Below are positions 1 to 11,818 of a DNA stretch of 64,000 bases, piece after piece; positions within the stretch are counted from its first letter, which is position 1; each line of letters begins with the position of its first letter. The DNA is from Nemopilema nomurai (Eukaryota; Cnidaria; Scyphozoa; Rhizostomeae; Rhizostomatidae), in the NCBI GenBank assembly GCA_003864495.1, contig ML133395.1, forward strand, positions 216,307 to 280,306. Reading direction: 5' to 3'. Below the pieces are notes generated by a model. That model had not been told where the DNA came from. It saw nothing but the letters and a program-made list of their open reading frames with translations, and ran no database searches. Both the position numbers and the translations under genes were made by a program.

Positions 1-2640
1 ACAAGTAGAAACTAGTAGTATGTCCTTGGTACAGCTCTATCAAGGCTGTTATCATTATGCCAAATAGTTTTATTAGTGGTGTAAGGAGCAGCTGTGTCCC
101 CTAGGAAAAATGACAAAGAAAAATTGTTGCTGGGGGCCCCTAAAGGTTTGCGACCGTTTGTAATTTGACTAAAAGTTACTTTGTTCTGTTACTCCACTAG
201 TTTTATCTGTTAACAATAATGCGTTACGATCATGGTTTTCAACAGAAGAACGAAACTTGATTGGTAAAATTTTTCCATAGTAGTTATGTCTTATTGTCCA
301 ACCTCCATGAAATCAAGCAAATCATTCTGTTACACAGAATTTTAAGTCATACAATTTCGATAAGCAATAGTAGATTGCCAAGGTATACTGGGATGGTATT
401 GGGCTGACCCTGCGCACCCCAGCGCAAGAAGGTGGATCACTAAATGATTGTGAAGCACGAGTTTTTCTTGGTAACTACAGAACTTTTGGCAACACTTGGT
501 TTTCACTTGGTAACCTATTAGAAAGGAGTCAAAATCTCATAAATGTTCACCTCGGTTACAAACCAAAACGCTTATTGGGGCCCATAGTTTGTAAATAAAT
601 GCAATAAAGATAGCATTTGATAGAAACTTTTGAAAAAACTGGGGGCAAAACAAGGGGCAAAGAAAATTTCCGGGGGGCCTTGGCCCCCCTTGGCCCCCTT
701 GCCCCCTGTAGAATTGCCACTGGTCATAGGCACAGGCACAACTGCAGTGAAAAACCGCGAGTTAAGTAAATGGATATATTAATCAGAACTAAAAGATAAA
801 TGGAATAATTTCGTATAAAAGATCAAAATAGAAGCACTAAAGTAGAGTTGGAGTAGAATCATTTGAAAAGAAGGACGAAATGAGCGAGGTAGAGTTGCGT
901 AATATTTGTATGTGGAATTTAGCAGAAAATTAATGATGTACAAAAATGATACGGTCTTTTCTTGAAAATTTGTTCACTTCTCAAACCTCTTTCGAATCAG
1001 TAGAGTTAAGCAAGAGCTCATCCAAAATTTAATTTTCCTCTAAAGAATACTTGACTAGAAAAGAAATACTTTGGACAGGGTGGTTGGTGCTCATAAGCAT
1101 TAGTACAACAAGTTGAACCTTTGATTACTGAATGCTTACCAATTCTGGTTGTATTTCCTTCGTAATATTGCATATTCAATCATTTACCTTTCTCTTTAAA
1201 CCATTTTATGTTCGTATTTATAGCAGCTTTGGCCACAGATGTTTGACCATTCAGTAAATCACACTGCTTTTTCATTAAGGTACGCCTGTTTATAGCTTGG
1301 CATTTTACAGAATATTTCAAGCTTTAGATAAACGCATGCAATTCTTTATACAAACATAAAATCACATATGCCTAGAAATGCTTTGAGATAACCAACCAAA
1401 GCAAAAAAACTGTTTCACTAAATGTTGCATAGGAAACAGTGTAAAACATTCGGTTCTTCGTACCTTTAGGTTGGCAACAGTTATCAAAACTCTCCAGCGT
1501 CTTCGTTTCCTAGAAGAACCCAAAATAAATGATTGCTTTGCACATGTTTCTTACAGTTTTATCATAATGGAAGCCAAATACTCGAAATTAGTTTGAGCCG
1601 AGGCCTTTTCTACACCTCTTCTAAGAATCTGCAATGATGATTTATGTTTCTCTGTTCTTTGTAGAAGCGAATTACGTCATCCATCATGGTTGAACCCTTC
1701 CTATGCTTCCCTCTTGTGGAATCTGGTGGAACTTCAAGACCACGTTATGATGGTATAGATAATTACACGACTAGTTCTACATCTGGTTTGTTGCAAGACT
1801 GAGTAGTATAAATGGCGTTTATGGGGAAATGCAAGTTATTTAGTGTCAGTAGAATCGTTATGATTGTATTCCCGCTGGTACATCAAAGGTATTAAAGTGT
1901 CTTGCATTGCAAGCAGGGGAAAACAAACGCTGAATTATCATTGACTTGATAAGCAAAATTACATAAATAAAATATCAATGTATTTTATGAGCCGACTTTT
2001 CATTGATTAGATATTAGTCAGACAGAAAGTTGATTCCAGTATTAAATTATGCATCATTTAATGAATATTTAATGAACCTCAACTTGATCGATTCAAATTG
2101 AAACACTTTAATTTGCCAACGGCGTTCCTAAATTCTGGACTCAATGCACAATGTTTTCCAAAAAGCGGAGGCCAGAAAGATTACATTATTTGTGGCTACA
2201 AATAATGGAGAGCCGAAAAAATGGCCGGAGGCTTTGACAAGCCAAAGACACCTGTGCCCATTAGTGGAATGTTTGTCTAAACTAGCCAGAGTTACCTGAA
2301 ACTAGGTTAACAATTTTTAATGAAAGTGAATTCCATGCCGGTAAATCTGCCTGTGTATATACAACTGAGATTGGGAGAAACTTCCTTAGAACTGCTGTGT
2401 ACAACTTTTTATTTGAAAGCAGTTTGTAATAACACCGTTGTATCACAGAGACAAGAAATCTGGGTGCTTGCAGATTTAACAAAATGCCAGTTGAAGAATG
2501 TGGTATATACGACACAATGCAATTACTAGTTTACAAGCCTACTTTGTTATGGTCACTATTTAGTCCTTATATTTAATGTCTTGCTTAGTCCTAATAAGTT
2601 TCTAGCGAACAACGTCCAGGCACAGCTATCAGAAATCAGA
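1..2640. other. Outer spacer of left arm, no gene seen
   Basis: AT-rich spacer matching 53,770-56,363 inverted. A G/C-homopolymer-rich patch lies near 650-715 (runs of G, then C). Short open frames occur, for example opposite-strand frames around 2,282-2,529, but they are copies shared by both arms without domain content. No convincing gene is visible. Confidence 0.6.
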
Positions 2641-2687
2641 TATTTAAGAGAAGGATATTTCTAATGAGAGTAACTTAAGCACCTTTA

Positions 2688-3044
2688 TCAGCTTGATGCA
2701 ACCCAACCAGTTGCATGTATGACCCCAACGCCAGACCTTTCGCTGCACCTTGGGTATTTGACTAGGTCGCACGAAACAGTACCATTTTCTTGGATTTTGT
2801 AGTTGGCAAAGTAGCAAAGGCACTCTGCAAGGCATTTCTGGATGCACTGCAAAATCGATGCTGCTGCGATTGACTTGCGGCTCTCACTTACATATTTAAA
2901 GTCATTCAGCGTCCGTGTTGTAGAATCCCTCTGAAATTGATAAGTAACCTCTGGGCATTGAGTGCCAGAAGCATAACAGAAAGCCATGGAAAGAAGCAAG
3001 AATATGTGAAAATCTGCTTTTCCTCTCTTCAGAAGTGCAGCCAT
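2688..3044 (-). CDS. PAN/apple-like secreted protein, left copy
   Basis: A small secreted protein of about 118 residues. The chosen start (MAALLKRGKADF) gives a basic n-region followed by a hydrophobic stretch ending near YASG, a plausible signal peptide. The frame stays open further upstream, to 3,119. The mature part has seven cysteines and the pattern LQCIQKCLAECLCYFANY, which resembles the C-x3-C-x3-C core of PAN/apple domains; these typically bind proteins or carbohydrates outside the cell. It ends at GWVASS; a one-base difference from the right-arm copy changes the last residues. Only one exon is recognised, so the gene may be longer. The PAN call is by eye. Confidence 0.55.
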   Translation of the reverse strand: MAALLKRGKADFHIFLLLSMAFCYASGTQCPEVTYQFQRDSTTRTLNDFKYVSESRKSIAAASILQCIQKCLAECLCYFANYKIQENGTVSCDLVKYPRCSERSGVGVIHATGWVASS

Positions 3045-3126
3045 TATTGGCGTGGTGTTTGATACAACTAAATGCCACCAAACCAAGCCTGCAGCATCTA
3101 CGGGTGTTCTTATTTCCATAGAAACT

Positions 3127-3756
3127 CAGGGGCGGATCCAGCCATTAGCAACCTTTGCGCGAGCATAAGACAGATTTTCTCAAACAATTTCCTTTTGCAG
3201 CAATTAACGTCATCCAATGCAACAAAAATTATTCCTGTTCTCTGGAATTACATCACAATCTATTGCCGCTATTGCTGTTGCTTCGTTCGTCAAGCCAATT
3301 ACAGGCAAGTTGAATTTGGTGAATGCTATGCTAAATTTGGCGCGAGCATAGGTGAAATTTGAACTGTCGAAAAAGAAGCCGAGTTGACCTATGCAATTGT
3401 TGTAAAAAGTGTGCAATAAAATTCAGTGCAGACTCAAATAGCCAATCAAGATACAAGTTGATCTATGCAATTGTTGTTTAACTGTCCAATAAACAGATAG
3501 ACTGACCTATGCAATTGTATTCGCCACCGCTGTCGCGTTCAATCTTGAAAATGTCAACAATAGTCCTTGCGATTTCCGTTCTGTGAATGTGACGCATTCC
3601 TAACAAAAAACAGGGATAAAGCTTTTGTTAGATTTTATTATATGATTTTAGCGCTGACCACTAACAAAAATTTTGATTATAAATAGTATTCACATAAAAG
3701 GGGTGTGGCCTTCATTTTAGGCAGCCTGAAGGGCGTGGCTCTAAAAAATTTCTGTT
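3127..3756. mobile_element. Left-arm-only insertion with hAT-like end
   Basis: Relative to the right arm (around 53,230-53,260), the left arm carries about 630 extra bases just upstream of the PAN gene. The insertion begins with CAGGGGCGGATCCAGC, the same terminus seen at 15,706 and, inverted, at 62,511-62,525. It holds three copies of a CTATGCAATTGT motif (near 3,390, 3,460 and 3,505). No matching far terminus or target duplication was found, so the far end is approximate. Confidence 0.55.
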
Positions 3757-4739
3757 GCTATGTGTTATCATGTGTTATCTGTTGCTTAATGGACTTTTTG
3801 ATATGCAAGACTGGTTGCTTACTGGCTGCAAGTCTAAGGTGTTTGAGCTGAAATGTTTTCGGGAATTCTTTGGCATGTTCTGGATATTGTACCGAAGCCA
3901 TAAGCTGAGATGAACATTTATAATCTCTATTCTAAGTTAAAGGCATTCCAGCTGGATTTATGAATTAGACAGATTTACCCTTAAAATTTCTTGATTGTTG
4001 TCCTATCGTCATTGATATGGCCTGAGCTGACAGTACAATGAATACTGGTGACAGTTACATCAAAGACCCTATTTGGATTCAATGTGTTGACAAGTTTCTC
4101 ATAATGATTGACATGTGCAGCTAACCCAATGCAGAAGGCGCTTTATTATAGCCGTGGTGTCAAAACGAAAAAAAGAGAACTTCAAAACGAAAGGAAAAAC
4201 CTTAGGCACAAAGACGAGCATAGATATTTGCTATCAATTAAACTTTCAATTTATCAGCTAGACGCTCCAAACTTCTGTTTTATTCCCTTCCAACATTTGC
4301 AAAGACTGGCCATAACATCCTAATAACTTGGCTTAAATGGATTTAATGGAACATTTCTTTGAACAGTTTTAACCATCTTTTCAATATTTACAAATACTTT
4401 TAGCATTTTTCTTCAACAGGTCCTTGAATGATAACAGGATACTTATCCTGAACAAGTAAGCCTGTATAAATATTAATTGTTATTATTTAGTTATGCTCAA
4501 GTCTAGGTTTTGACCAAAAGTCTTCATCAAATAATACTTTGCAAATCAAATGGAGCTAACATATACAGTCTTGGTCGTCTTGAGCGATTTATCGCACGCA
4601 TGAGATGTATATTTGACCGTTGCTTTTGACCTTCATAAAATTTTTTTCTTTAACCAAATATTGGAAATTTTGTCTTTCACTATCTGAGCAACATCGACAG
4701 ATCCTTTTAATAGTGCCTATTGTGTCTTCCTATTGTGTT

Positions 4740-5500
4740 TTCATGTAACGTATTTCGACGTATTTCATCGGAATTCAGAGTCTACGATCAATTAAGATTA
4801 TTTCCGTTATATGAAAACCGATCAAATTTTATGAAAACCTCCTAACGTAAATAATCCTAATAGATCGTAACTTAACGTAATTCATCGGAAGAAAATAAAA
4901 AAAATTGTTCCTCCTGACAAAATACGACGAATTAAGACGAATTACGGCCGATGAATTATATGAAAATCAGAAATACGTCAAATACGTTGAAATACGGTAG
5001 CCCAATCTTGTTTTGCAAAATAGCTCTCGAGCTGAAAAATGCACACCTTGATTCCAACACGGCAGACAAGCGGGAAATCAAAAATTTTCTATCATATATT
5101 CTCAGTTCATAAATGAGTGCTTGAAAGTTGCCAGACCATTTGCGTTCTTGGAAAATTGTCCGAATCCAATATTTCTTCTCCTGATATTTTTCCGTTGTAA
5201 GCAATTGTTTCTTCTTTCTCATTGTGGCCTATAATGACTATCAAACTGCGCTGCAGCATTAACCTATGATTTATTTTGCCTGATATAGTATGTGAGTTTC
5301 CAGCTTCTTTTAGACAATTGTCTTATTTAATAAATTAATTGCCGAGGCCGCCAAATAATTTAAGATGACGCGCCATATATTTGTATCCAAAGACCACATG
5401 TTACTGTAGACACGTGATCGTATACCGCCTTTTCCGGTATAATAACGACGAATTTAGATGAAATACGTTGCGATGAAATACGACAAAATATTTCTTCGAA
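4740..5500 (-). mobile_element. PIF/Harbinger-like remnant, left copy
   Basis: The segment is bounded by related inverted motifs (CGACGTATTTCATCG near 4,755 and CGATGAAATACG near 5,470). It encodes on the minus strand (4,956-5,222) an 88-residue frame beginning MRKKKQLLTTEKYQ. Its centre, YWIRTIFQERKWSGNF then ALIYELRIYD, resembles the start of PIF/Harbinger transposases. The catalytic DDE region is absent, so this is a non-autonomous remnant. A nearly identical copy is in the right arm (51,040-51,790), so the insertion predates the arm duplication. Family assignment is by eye. Confidence 0.5.
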
Positions 5501-6560
5501 TGGAAATCATTCAAGATTTTTGTAAAAGCCTATTATCGTGAAAGCACTGTCCGGTCTTTGTGGCCAAAAATATTTGAATTCAAACGCGAAGAATTCCCAA
5601 ATCTTTGCCTCTATGCAGAGATTACTATTTGAAAAGTGGCTCGAATTCTACAGTAGAGAGAGCATTATTTCTAAACACTGATGAAAACTTTCTTTGTCAA
5701 GTAAATGTCATTTCAGATTAACAGTGACAAAAATTCTAAAATTCAGGCAAAAAATCTTTAGTGCCTTTTTGTCACTTTTATAAAGCATCACAGAATCTAA
5801 GGTGAAGAAAATTTGCTGTAGAAACAACACAAATTTTCGCCCTCTGTTATTCGGAAACAAATTTTGTTCTGTCACGGTACCGTTTTTGAAGGGGAGGTGT
5901 AAAAGGGAACGAAATAGCCAGATATGTAAGAGTGTGATTAGTCAAACTTTCCTTCTTTAAAGAAACAGGAAACAAGCCCGTTTCTAGTCACATAATGTGT
6001 CGGTTTGGTTATTGATAAACTTGATTCTAAATTACTCCATCGTATCGGTGGCGAATTTTTTCCTTATTTTTGTCAGAGGTTCAACTGTCTATCATCGTTC
6101 ATAGTTGCTGGTGCCTGTAGGTAGAAAATAGTTCACTTTGCAGATTGTATTGAGATATATATTGGCTTTTCGGGGTTGAGTTTGCGATACCAAGACCAAC
6201 AACAACTTGTTCTACAAGTTGCCACTGTTTTTAGTTAGGAGCACTGGAGCTGATGAGCTCACTCATCCCCTCTAGGCTCTATAGAGAAATAATATGTGAA
6301 TAAAGTTCTCTTCCCTATCATTCTATAAACCAAGTTTCTATAGGTTCACCATATTTTTGTGTTGTTGTGAGGACAAACAATTTCATAAAACTAAATTCCG
6401 TGAAAGCAATCAATCTAGGTCTTGATTTTGATACTTTCCTATCATTTTATAACCAACGTTAAGACAGTTTATCACGTGTTGATGTTGAAATTCTGCATTA
6501 TCAATAAAAATATAGTTTTGATTTGATTCTGATTCCTAGTGTTTAGTAATTTGCACTAAA
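5500..6560. other. Histone-locus spacer, no gene seen
   Basis: Matches 50,040-51,040 inverted. Parts recur elsewhere in the locus: the piece near 6,180-6,500 reappears near 12,420-12,620, 38,900-39,270, 44,500-44,710 and 50,040-50,300, and the GGAAGGAAAGTTTGACTAAT motif (inverted here near 5,940) recurs near 39,560, 39,890 and 50,575. No coding signal is seen. Confidence 0.5.
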
Positions 6561-7700
6561 AGTTTTAAAGGGAGCTTCTTTTGTTATCATTCCATCAAAT
6601 CAACCAATACTTTCATCATATGTCCATTGATGTAAAAGAAAGTTAAAACATTGTAGCATTACCAAATAACAGGCAGTGTTATATTTTGGTTTGATAACTT
6701 TTTGAGGTTTTCATCAAGATTTGCACAGGAAGCTTCTTTGCTAGAATCATTTCGGAAACAACAATCAATCAATTCATCATATAATGGTGTTGTTTGATTC
6801 AAAACAAAGTGAAAATACTCCATTTCCATAAAACATGCTGTGTTTTATTCTTGGATTTGATAAATTTTTGAGATTGTTCATCAAAAGATGTAAAAGAAGA
6901 TTGCACCTCTATCCTTTTTTGAGGGGAAAGTTAAGCACTTCATTATATGATAGTGTTGTTTGATGTAAAATAAAGTGAAAACATTGTATTCCAATAAAAC
7001 AAGCAGTGTTTTATTACGACTTACTACCTTTGTTTGATTTTTCACCAAGTCTTGACTCATCATTCTAGACTCAATAACCTAGCATTTCTTTGTACCTTTA
7101 TGCAGTTTGATGTAAAATTAAGTGAAAACACTGTATTTCCATGAAACAAGCAGTGTTTTATTAGCGCTTGTTTATTTTGTTTGACTTTCCATCAAATCTT
7201 GTCAAGGAAGCTGTTTTTTATCATTGTAGACTCAATAACCAGGAATTTCTTCATATCTTGGTGCAGTTTGATGTAAAATGATGCAAAAACACTGTATTTC
7301 CATGAAATAAGTAGGGTTATACTTGGGTTTACTTCTACATTCCAGAATCAATAATCAAGCATTTCATTTCATTCATATTAGACAAGTACCTTTGATTTTA
7401 TTTGGATTCCTAGTGTTGGGTAATTTCCATCAAGAGTTGTAAAGGGAGCTTCTTTTCACATCATTTAATAATCATCAATTAAGGTTTCATAATATGCTGG
7501 TGTTCTTTGATGTAAAACAGAGTGAAAACACTGTTTTGCCATGAAACAAGCAGTGTTTGGTTTTTCTTCAAAAATTGTAAAGTAAGTTTTTTGCCATCAT
7601 TTCAGAATCTACAATAAGCCATGTCATCATAGTTTGGTGTTTTCCAATGTATACAAAGTTAAAACACTGTACTCTCATAACACAAGCAGTGTTATACCAG
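6560..7700. repeat. Histone-spacer satellite block 1
   Basis: At least seven diverged units start near 6,645, 6,815, 6,980, 7,124, 7,287, 7,523 and 7,652, giving a period of roughly 130-240 bases. Each unit contains a GTGAAAACACTG motif, a short A/T spacer, then AAGCAGTGTTTT. At 7,125-7,133 and 7,151-7,159 these form a perfect 9-bp inverted repeat around a 17-base loop. Other shared parts are a TTTGATGTAAAA box, a GAAGCTTCTTTTGC box and a CAGAATCAAT box. Confidence 0.8.
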
Positions 7701-8160
7701 GAATTGATAACTTTATCGGGGTTTCCTTAAAAAAGGAAGCTTTTTTGCTATCCATATGTTTTGATAATCAACAATAAAGCAGGTAATAATCAGATTCAAA
7801 AAGAGAGATACTGTCGAGAGAGATACGGATTCGGATTGAGATTCAAAAAGAGAGAGATCAATTAATCGTGAACGTGTCCGGATTCGGATACTTTCATTTA
7901 GTACAAACATCGTCTTCGCTATTTCTCCCATGGAGGGTTCTCGCACAATATCGACCCCAACATGTCCAATATGAAGTAAATACAATAACGCATATGTAAA
8001 TATAAAGACATATTGTGGAGAAAAAATATATCGGCTCAGTTATAAAAAGGAAAACTTCGTAAACCAGTAACTAGAAATTAGGACAAAGCTGTTATCAGTA
8101 AGAGTAAGTAAGAATGTCGTGTGTGTCACAAGAAGGTAAACCAATTTTAGCATCTTTGGT

Positions 8161-8176
8161 GGTTTTTAAAAAAACC
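8161..8176 (-). terminator. Histone 3' stem-loop of H2A copy 1
   Basis: On the minus strand the sequence is GGTTTTTTTAAAAACC: a 6-bp GGTTTT/AAAACC stem around a TTTA loop, followed by ACCAAAG. It starts 45 bases after the H2A stop codon. This is the SLBP-binding element that replaces a poly(A) tail on replication-dependent histone mRNA. Confidence 0.93.
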
Positions 8177-8220
8177 GTTTTTCAAAGCAAAGATGACCAG
8201 AGATGGCCAACCGAAGCGAC

Positions 8221-8604
8221 TTATGATTTGGCGGCTTTCGTCTCAGTCTTCTTTGGAAGAAGCACTGCCTGAATGTTGGGCAAGACACCACCCTGTGCAA
8301 TGGTGACTCCACTCAGCAACTTGTTCAACTCCTCGTCGTTCCTGATCGCGAGCTGCAAGTGACGAGGGATGATTCTTGACTTCTTGTTGTCTCTTGCTGC
8401 ATTGCCAGCCAACTCCAAGATTTCTGCAGACAGATACTCGAGTACGGCTGCCAAATAGACGGGAGCCCCAGAGCCAACTCGCTCGGCATAGTTGCCCTTC
8501 CTCAACAATCGGTGGATACGTCCGACTGGAAACTGTAATCCAGCTCTGGATGTCCTAGATCTCGCCTTAGCCTTGGCTTTTCCACCTTTTCCACGTCCAG
8601 ACAT
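8221..8604 (-). CDS. H2A: Histone H2A, copy 1
   Basis: A 127-residue core histone that pairs with H2B in the nucleosome. The start is the Met of [13 protein letters not shown]; the frame is open 28 codons further upstream, but that is 5' leader shared with the divergent promoter. The N-tail is followed by the AGLQFPVGR signature, the histone fold, the acidic-patch run NDEELNKLL and a tail ending [11 protein letters not shown]. There is no SQ motif, so this is not H2A.X, and there is no intron. It is transcribed away from H2B copy 1, 329 bases apart. Family assignment is certain. Confidence 0.97.
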   Translation of the reverse strand: MSGRGKGGKAKAKARSRTSRAGLQFPVGRIHRLLRKGNYAERVGSGAPVYLAAVLEYLSAEILELAGNAARDNKKSRIIPRHLQLAIRNDEELNKLLSGVTIAQGGVLPNIQAVLLPKKTETKAAKS

Positions 8605-8933
8605 GATTGCTATAATAATGGATTTTCTAACCGAGTTCTGCGAAAGTGCAAGGGAACGATTGCTAGTAGTACCCGCCAAAAGCAACATTTCAAAGCGGCA
8701 TTCATTCGAAACGCGCCAATCGTCGCCTGCTCGAGTCGGCCATTTCGACGAACCAGGCGAAGACAGCCAATCGGCTGCGACCCTGGTCGGTCACGCGGTC
8801 TTCGGGCTCATTCTCGATGGCAAGGCGAGCTGGACTCAAATAAAGCAAGCGTGCCTTGGCGCCAAACCATCAAACCGAACCTGCTTGTCTCGAATCGAGA
8901 GTTGAGCGAATTTTATAGAGAGAAGTCGCAAAC
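8605..8933. promoter_or_regulatory. Divergent H2A/H2B promoter, copy 1
   Basis: The intergenic region drives H2A leftward and H2B rightward. Two CCAAT boxes lie at 8,716-8,720 and 8,767-8,771. A TATA-like CAAATAAAG lies near 8,837-8,845, towards H2B. A palindromic TTGGCGCCAAA (8,856-8,866) resembles an E2F site. The region is more GC-rich than the surrounding spacers. Confidence 0.75.
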
Positions 8934-9341
8934 ATGTCTGACGCCCCAGCTAAAGGAGGAAAACAGGCCCCAAAGGTCGCCAAGAAGGGAGAGAAGAAAG
9001 CAGGAGTTGGTAAAAAGGGTGGCAAGGCCGGCTCAGGAGAAAAGAAAAGGACGAAGAAGCGCAAGGAAAGCTACTCTATCTACATCTACAAGGTGCTCAA
9101 ACAAGTCCACCCTGACACGGGAATTTCCAGCAAGGCCATGAGCATCATGAACTCGTTTGTCAACGACATTTTCGAGAGGATCGCTCAAGAAGCCTCGCGA
9201 CTTGCCCACTACAACAAGAAGGCGACGATCACTTCGAGGGAAATCCAGACATCTGTCCGCCTTCTCCTTCCCGGTGAACTTGCCAAGCATGCTGTCAGCG
9301 AGGGCACCAAGGCCGTCACCAAGTACACGTCCAGCAAGTAA
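8934..9341 (+). CDS. H2B: Histone H2B, copy 1
   Basis: A 135-residue H2B, partner of H2A in the nucleosome. It has a long lysine/glycine-rich N-tail ([20 protein letters not shown]), then [20 protein letters not shown] at the start of the fold, and the family signature with [19 protein letters not shown] before the terminal YTSSK. It is intronless and intact, and identical in protein to copies 3 and 4. Its stem-loop is 61 bases after the stop. Confidence 0.97.
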   Translation: MSDAPAKGGKQAPKVAKKGEKKAGVGKKGGKAGSGEKKRTKKRKESYSIYIYKVLKQVHPDTGISSKAMSIMNSFVNDIFERIAQEASRLAHYNKKATITSREIQTSVRLLLPGELAKHAVSEGTKAVTKYTSSK

Positions 9342-9402
9342 ACTACCTGACCTGCCCTGGAGAGTTTGGTTCATTCTTCTCTCAAACGGTCGACCAAAAA
9401 AC

Positions 9403-9418
9403 AGCTTTTTTAAAAGCT
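9403..9418 (+). terminator. Histone 3' stem-loop of H2B copy 1
   Basis: AGCTTTTTTAAAAGCT: an AGCTTT/AAAGCT stem with a TTTA loop, preceded by AAAAAAC and followed by ACCAAA. The invariant G at stem position 2 is kept, while position 1 is A rather than the usual G. Confidence 0.93.
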
Positions 9419-11100
9419 ACCAAATTCGCCAATTTTTCCTCAACCTCAAACACACACGACCAATTGTTTATCGATACCATTTTATTTTATCAACCTTTTG
9501 GTTTAACTTAAGCGAGTGAGAGTGCCAATTTTGTTGTCAAACACTCATACCCTGGGTTTGGAGAGAAATAGTATATGGGAAAAGTTGCACTATGGAAACC
9601 CTGAAAATGAAAGCCATTTTATAAGAAACCACAGGCCGATGTTATCGAGGAGTGCTGCCCTTCATGTAAGGGACTGATTTTAAATTTGGTATTTTGAGGA
9701 TCCTTATTTGATGATTCCAAACATACATCAAGCATAAACTCTTTCATAACAATACCTGATTATTTTGCCGACCCTCAATATTCTCAAATTTTTAAACCTA
9801 ACCTAATATTATTCTTAAATAATTCTTGCCCAACACAAATTCTTGATAAGATATTCCCGAAGAAGGATACAAATTTGATAACCAGAAATAGTGACAATAA
9901 TACGTGAAATCTTTCAGTCTTTTTCCTTCATAAATGCTCTTTTGATGAAAAGCAAAATTCACTGTTTTTAGAAAAACTGGTTTCTACTTTGTGTAGGCAA
10001 TCTGTATATGTTTGATGGTTATTTCACTTGCAATGTTAGTTCATTTGTTGACCCAAAAAGATTTTCAGTGCTTGCATAGAACAAACAAAACAAAACAAAA
10101 CTAAACTAACAAACATGACATGTAATTCTAATAACACGATATACAAAGCCGTGTGCATAAAATCAAATCCAGTTTATTTTGTCCAGGGGCGTAAATATTG
10201 GGGGTGGGGGTGTCACACCCAACATTTTGTCGGGCAAACGACAGACAAGATGTTTGCAAATCCGTAACTGTTGGGTAAAATCTTTCAGTCTACCGAAATC
10301 CTTCAAAGACTCACTGGGTATATCGTATCGGTATACTGTTAAATTTTGAGTCCTTCTTCGTCAATATTTTGTGTAAATCACTATTTGGAGAACACACTTA
10401 CGTAGAACACACAAAACTAAGCTAAACGAACAAATATGAATGTAATTCTGGATAACAACTTTCATTTATCCCATTAAATCAAAATTACATTTTATTTAGA
10501 AATCGGAATAGTCCCACACAATTACAAGGCCAACATGATTGAATATATACAAAGACGTGTGCATCAAATCGAAATCAGTTTATTTTGTCTCCTTTCAACA
10601 TCAAGAAAAGTCACCCTTTCCATTTCTCACCTTCATTTACAGGTGAGAAATGTTATCAGTTTAAAGTGCCAATATTCACTGTTCAAAATCAGCTTCGTTT
10701 GGCCTTTTCGAAGTTTGTAATGACAGATCATAACTGCCATCTAGAGTTGTGCTTCCCCAATCCTAATTTCAACTTAATTTTTCGCGATCCAAGAGCTTAC
10801 GAAAGGCTTGCACAGTCTGCCCTGCAGGCCGCTGTTTTAAAGTCTCAAAAACATCCATCCATTATCATTTTCGAAGCATGCTGAGGAAGGAAACAAATCT
10901 AGTTTAACGTGGAAGGTAAGCATTTCTCGACAACGCAACACGATGTGGAGAATTGCGCTCATAGGCATTGCCTGTGCCCCTCAAAAAGCATCTTTATTAA
11001 GAAATGAATACATAAGGACTTCAGTTTCGAATATTTTGAATAACCTTTCTGCGTTATTTCAATGACTATGTGCCAATTAATGTTGGCAAAGAAGCACAAC
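9419..11100. other. H2B-H1 spacer, left arm
   Basis: Pairs with 46,150-47,650 inverted and, more distantly, with 34,850-36,320. A local duplication unique to this arm repeats a GTGCATAAAATC...CAGTTTATTTTGTC segment (near 10,150-10,180 and 10,560-10,590) and contains a CAGGGGCGTAAAT hAT-like start at 10,183. An open frame at 10,690-10,884 is shared with two other copies, but changes between copies are mostly amino-acid changing, so it is not called as a gene. Confidence 0.6.
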
Positions 11101-11280
11101 ATCGACGGCCATTTTGGCCTGAGCAGTCCGCGGTCACGTGGACTTTTGGCGCCTAGTTGCAAAATGATTTTGAATCGTTGACGGAAAGTGAAGGAGGGCA
11201 TCCAGTTTTGTGTCGCAGTTGCGAAGAACTTTACGTTAGATTGACGAACCATTTGCTCATTTCCAAAAAAAGATATCGTT
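11101..11280 (+). promoter_or_regulatory. H1 promoter, copy 1
   Basis: A CACGTG E-box (11,135-11,140) lies a few bases before TTTTGGCGCC (11,144-11,153), an E2F-like site. Both are conserved in the H1 promoters of the right arm and upstream of the inner H1. The H1 start codon is at 11,281. Confidence 0.65.
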
Positions 11281-11747
11281 ATGGATTCATCTGCGGCGTC
11301 ACCCAAGAAAGCCAAAAAGGCAGCAGCACCCAAGAAGCCGGCTGCTCATCCTGCATACAAGGACATGATCGCGGAGGCAATCAGAAGCCTGAAGGAAAGA
11401 AACGGCTCGTCGAGGCAGAAAATAGCCAAGTATTTGCAGGCTAATTACAAAGGCCTTGGTGATGAAAGCGCTTTGAAGAGAAACCTGAAGGCTTCCTTGA
11501 AAAAAAGGCCAGTACCAGCTCAGTGAAGAAGAGTCCCGCGAAAAAGAAGGCAACGACAGCGAAGAAAGCAACTGGTGCTAGCAAGTCCCCCAAGAAGCCC
11601 AAAGCTAAAGTAGCCAAGAAACCAAAGGCTGCTGCAAGCAAGAAAGCTTCGACGGCTGGAAAGAGCAAACCGAAAAAGGCTGCAGCTAAGAAGACGGCAA
11701 AGTCACCTGCTGCAAAGAAATCCAAGGCCCGCAAGTCGAAGAACTGA
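11281..11747 (+). pseudogene. H1: Histone H1, copy 1, disrupted by internal deletion
   Basis: The linker-histone start ([14 protein letters not shown]) and most of the winged-helix globular domain ([20 protein letters not shown], then [12 protein letters not shown]) are present. The frame then jumps to RPVPAQ and a stop at 11,526. Compared with copy 3, the end of the globular domain and the first part of the lysine/alanine tail (roughly VASGSLVQTKGVGASGSF through TQAKK) are missing. The break lies in an A-rich stretch that could give microhomology. The rest of the tail is readable in another frame (11,523-11,747, ending KSKARKSKN). Promoter and stem-loop are intact, so a truncated product of 81 residues could still be made. 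Confidence 0.9.
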
Positions 11748-11802
11748 GGGCTCAGTTCTCCAGACATGTTCGTCTTAGTGCGCCATCCTGTCCATGCAAA
11801 AC

Positions 11803-11818
11803 AGCTTTTTTAAAAGCT
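11803..11818 (+). terminator. Histone 3' stem-loop of H1 copy 1
   Basis: AGCTTT-TTTA-AAAGCT hairpin, 56 bases after the original H1 stop and followed by ACCAAAT. It is intact although the reading frame is broken. Confidence 0.92.

Noticed and set aside
7713..7985. Open frame downstream of H2A (GHVGVDI...IAKTMFVLNES), also at 37,505-37,729 and 48,932-49,333
   Set aside because: Almost all differences between copies are non-synonymous and the ends differ. It is spacer that happens to be open.
8376..9374. Antisense and frame-shifted open frames over H2A, H2B, H3, H4 and H1
   Set aside because: GC-richer histone coding regions create long shadow frames. They mirror exactly the real genes in each copy.
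10690..10884. Open frame (QLRLAFSKFVMTDHNCHLEL...) shared by three H2B-H1 spacers (also about 35,060 and 46,387)
   Set aside because: Comparing copies 1 and 3, about eight changes alter the amino acid and four do not, which fits neutral drift. No promoter or splice signals are seen.
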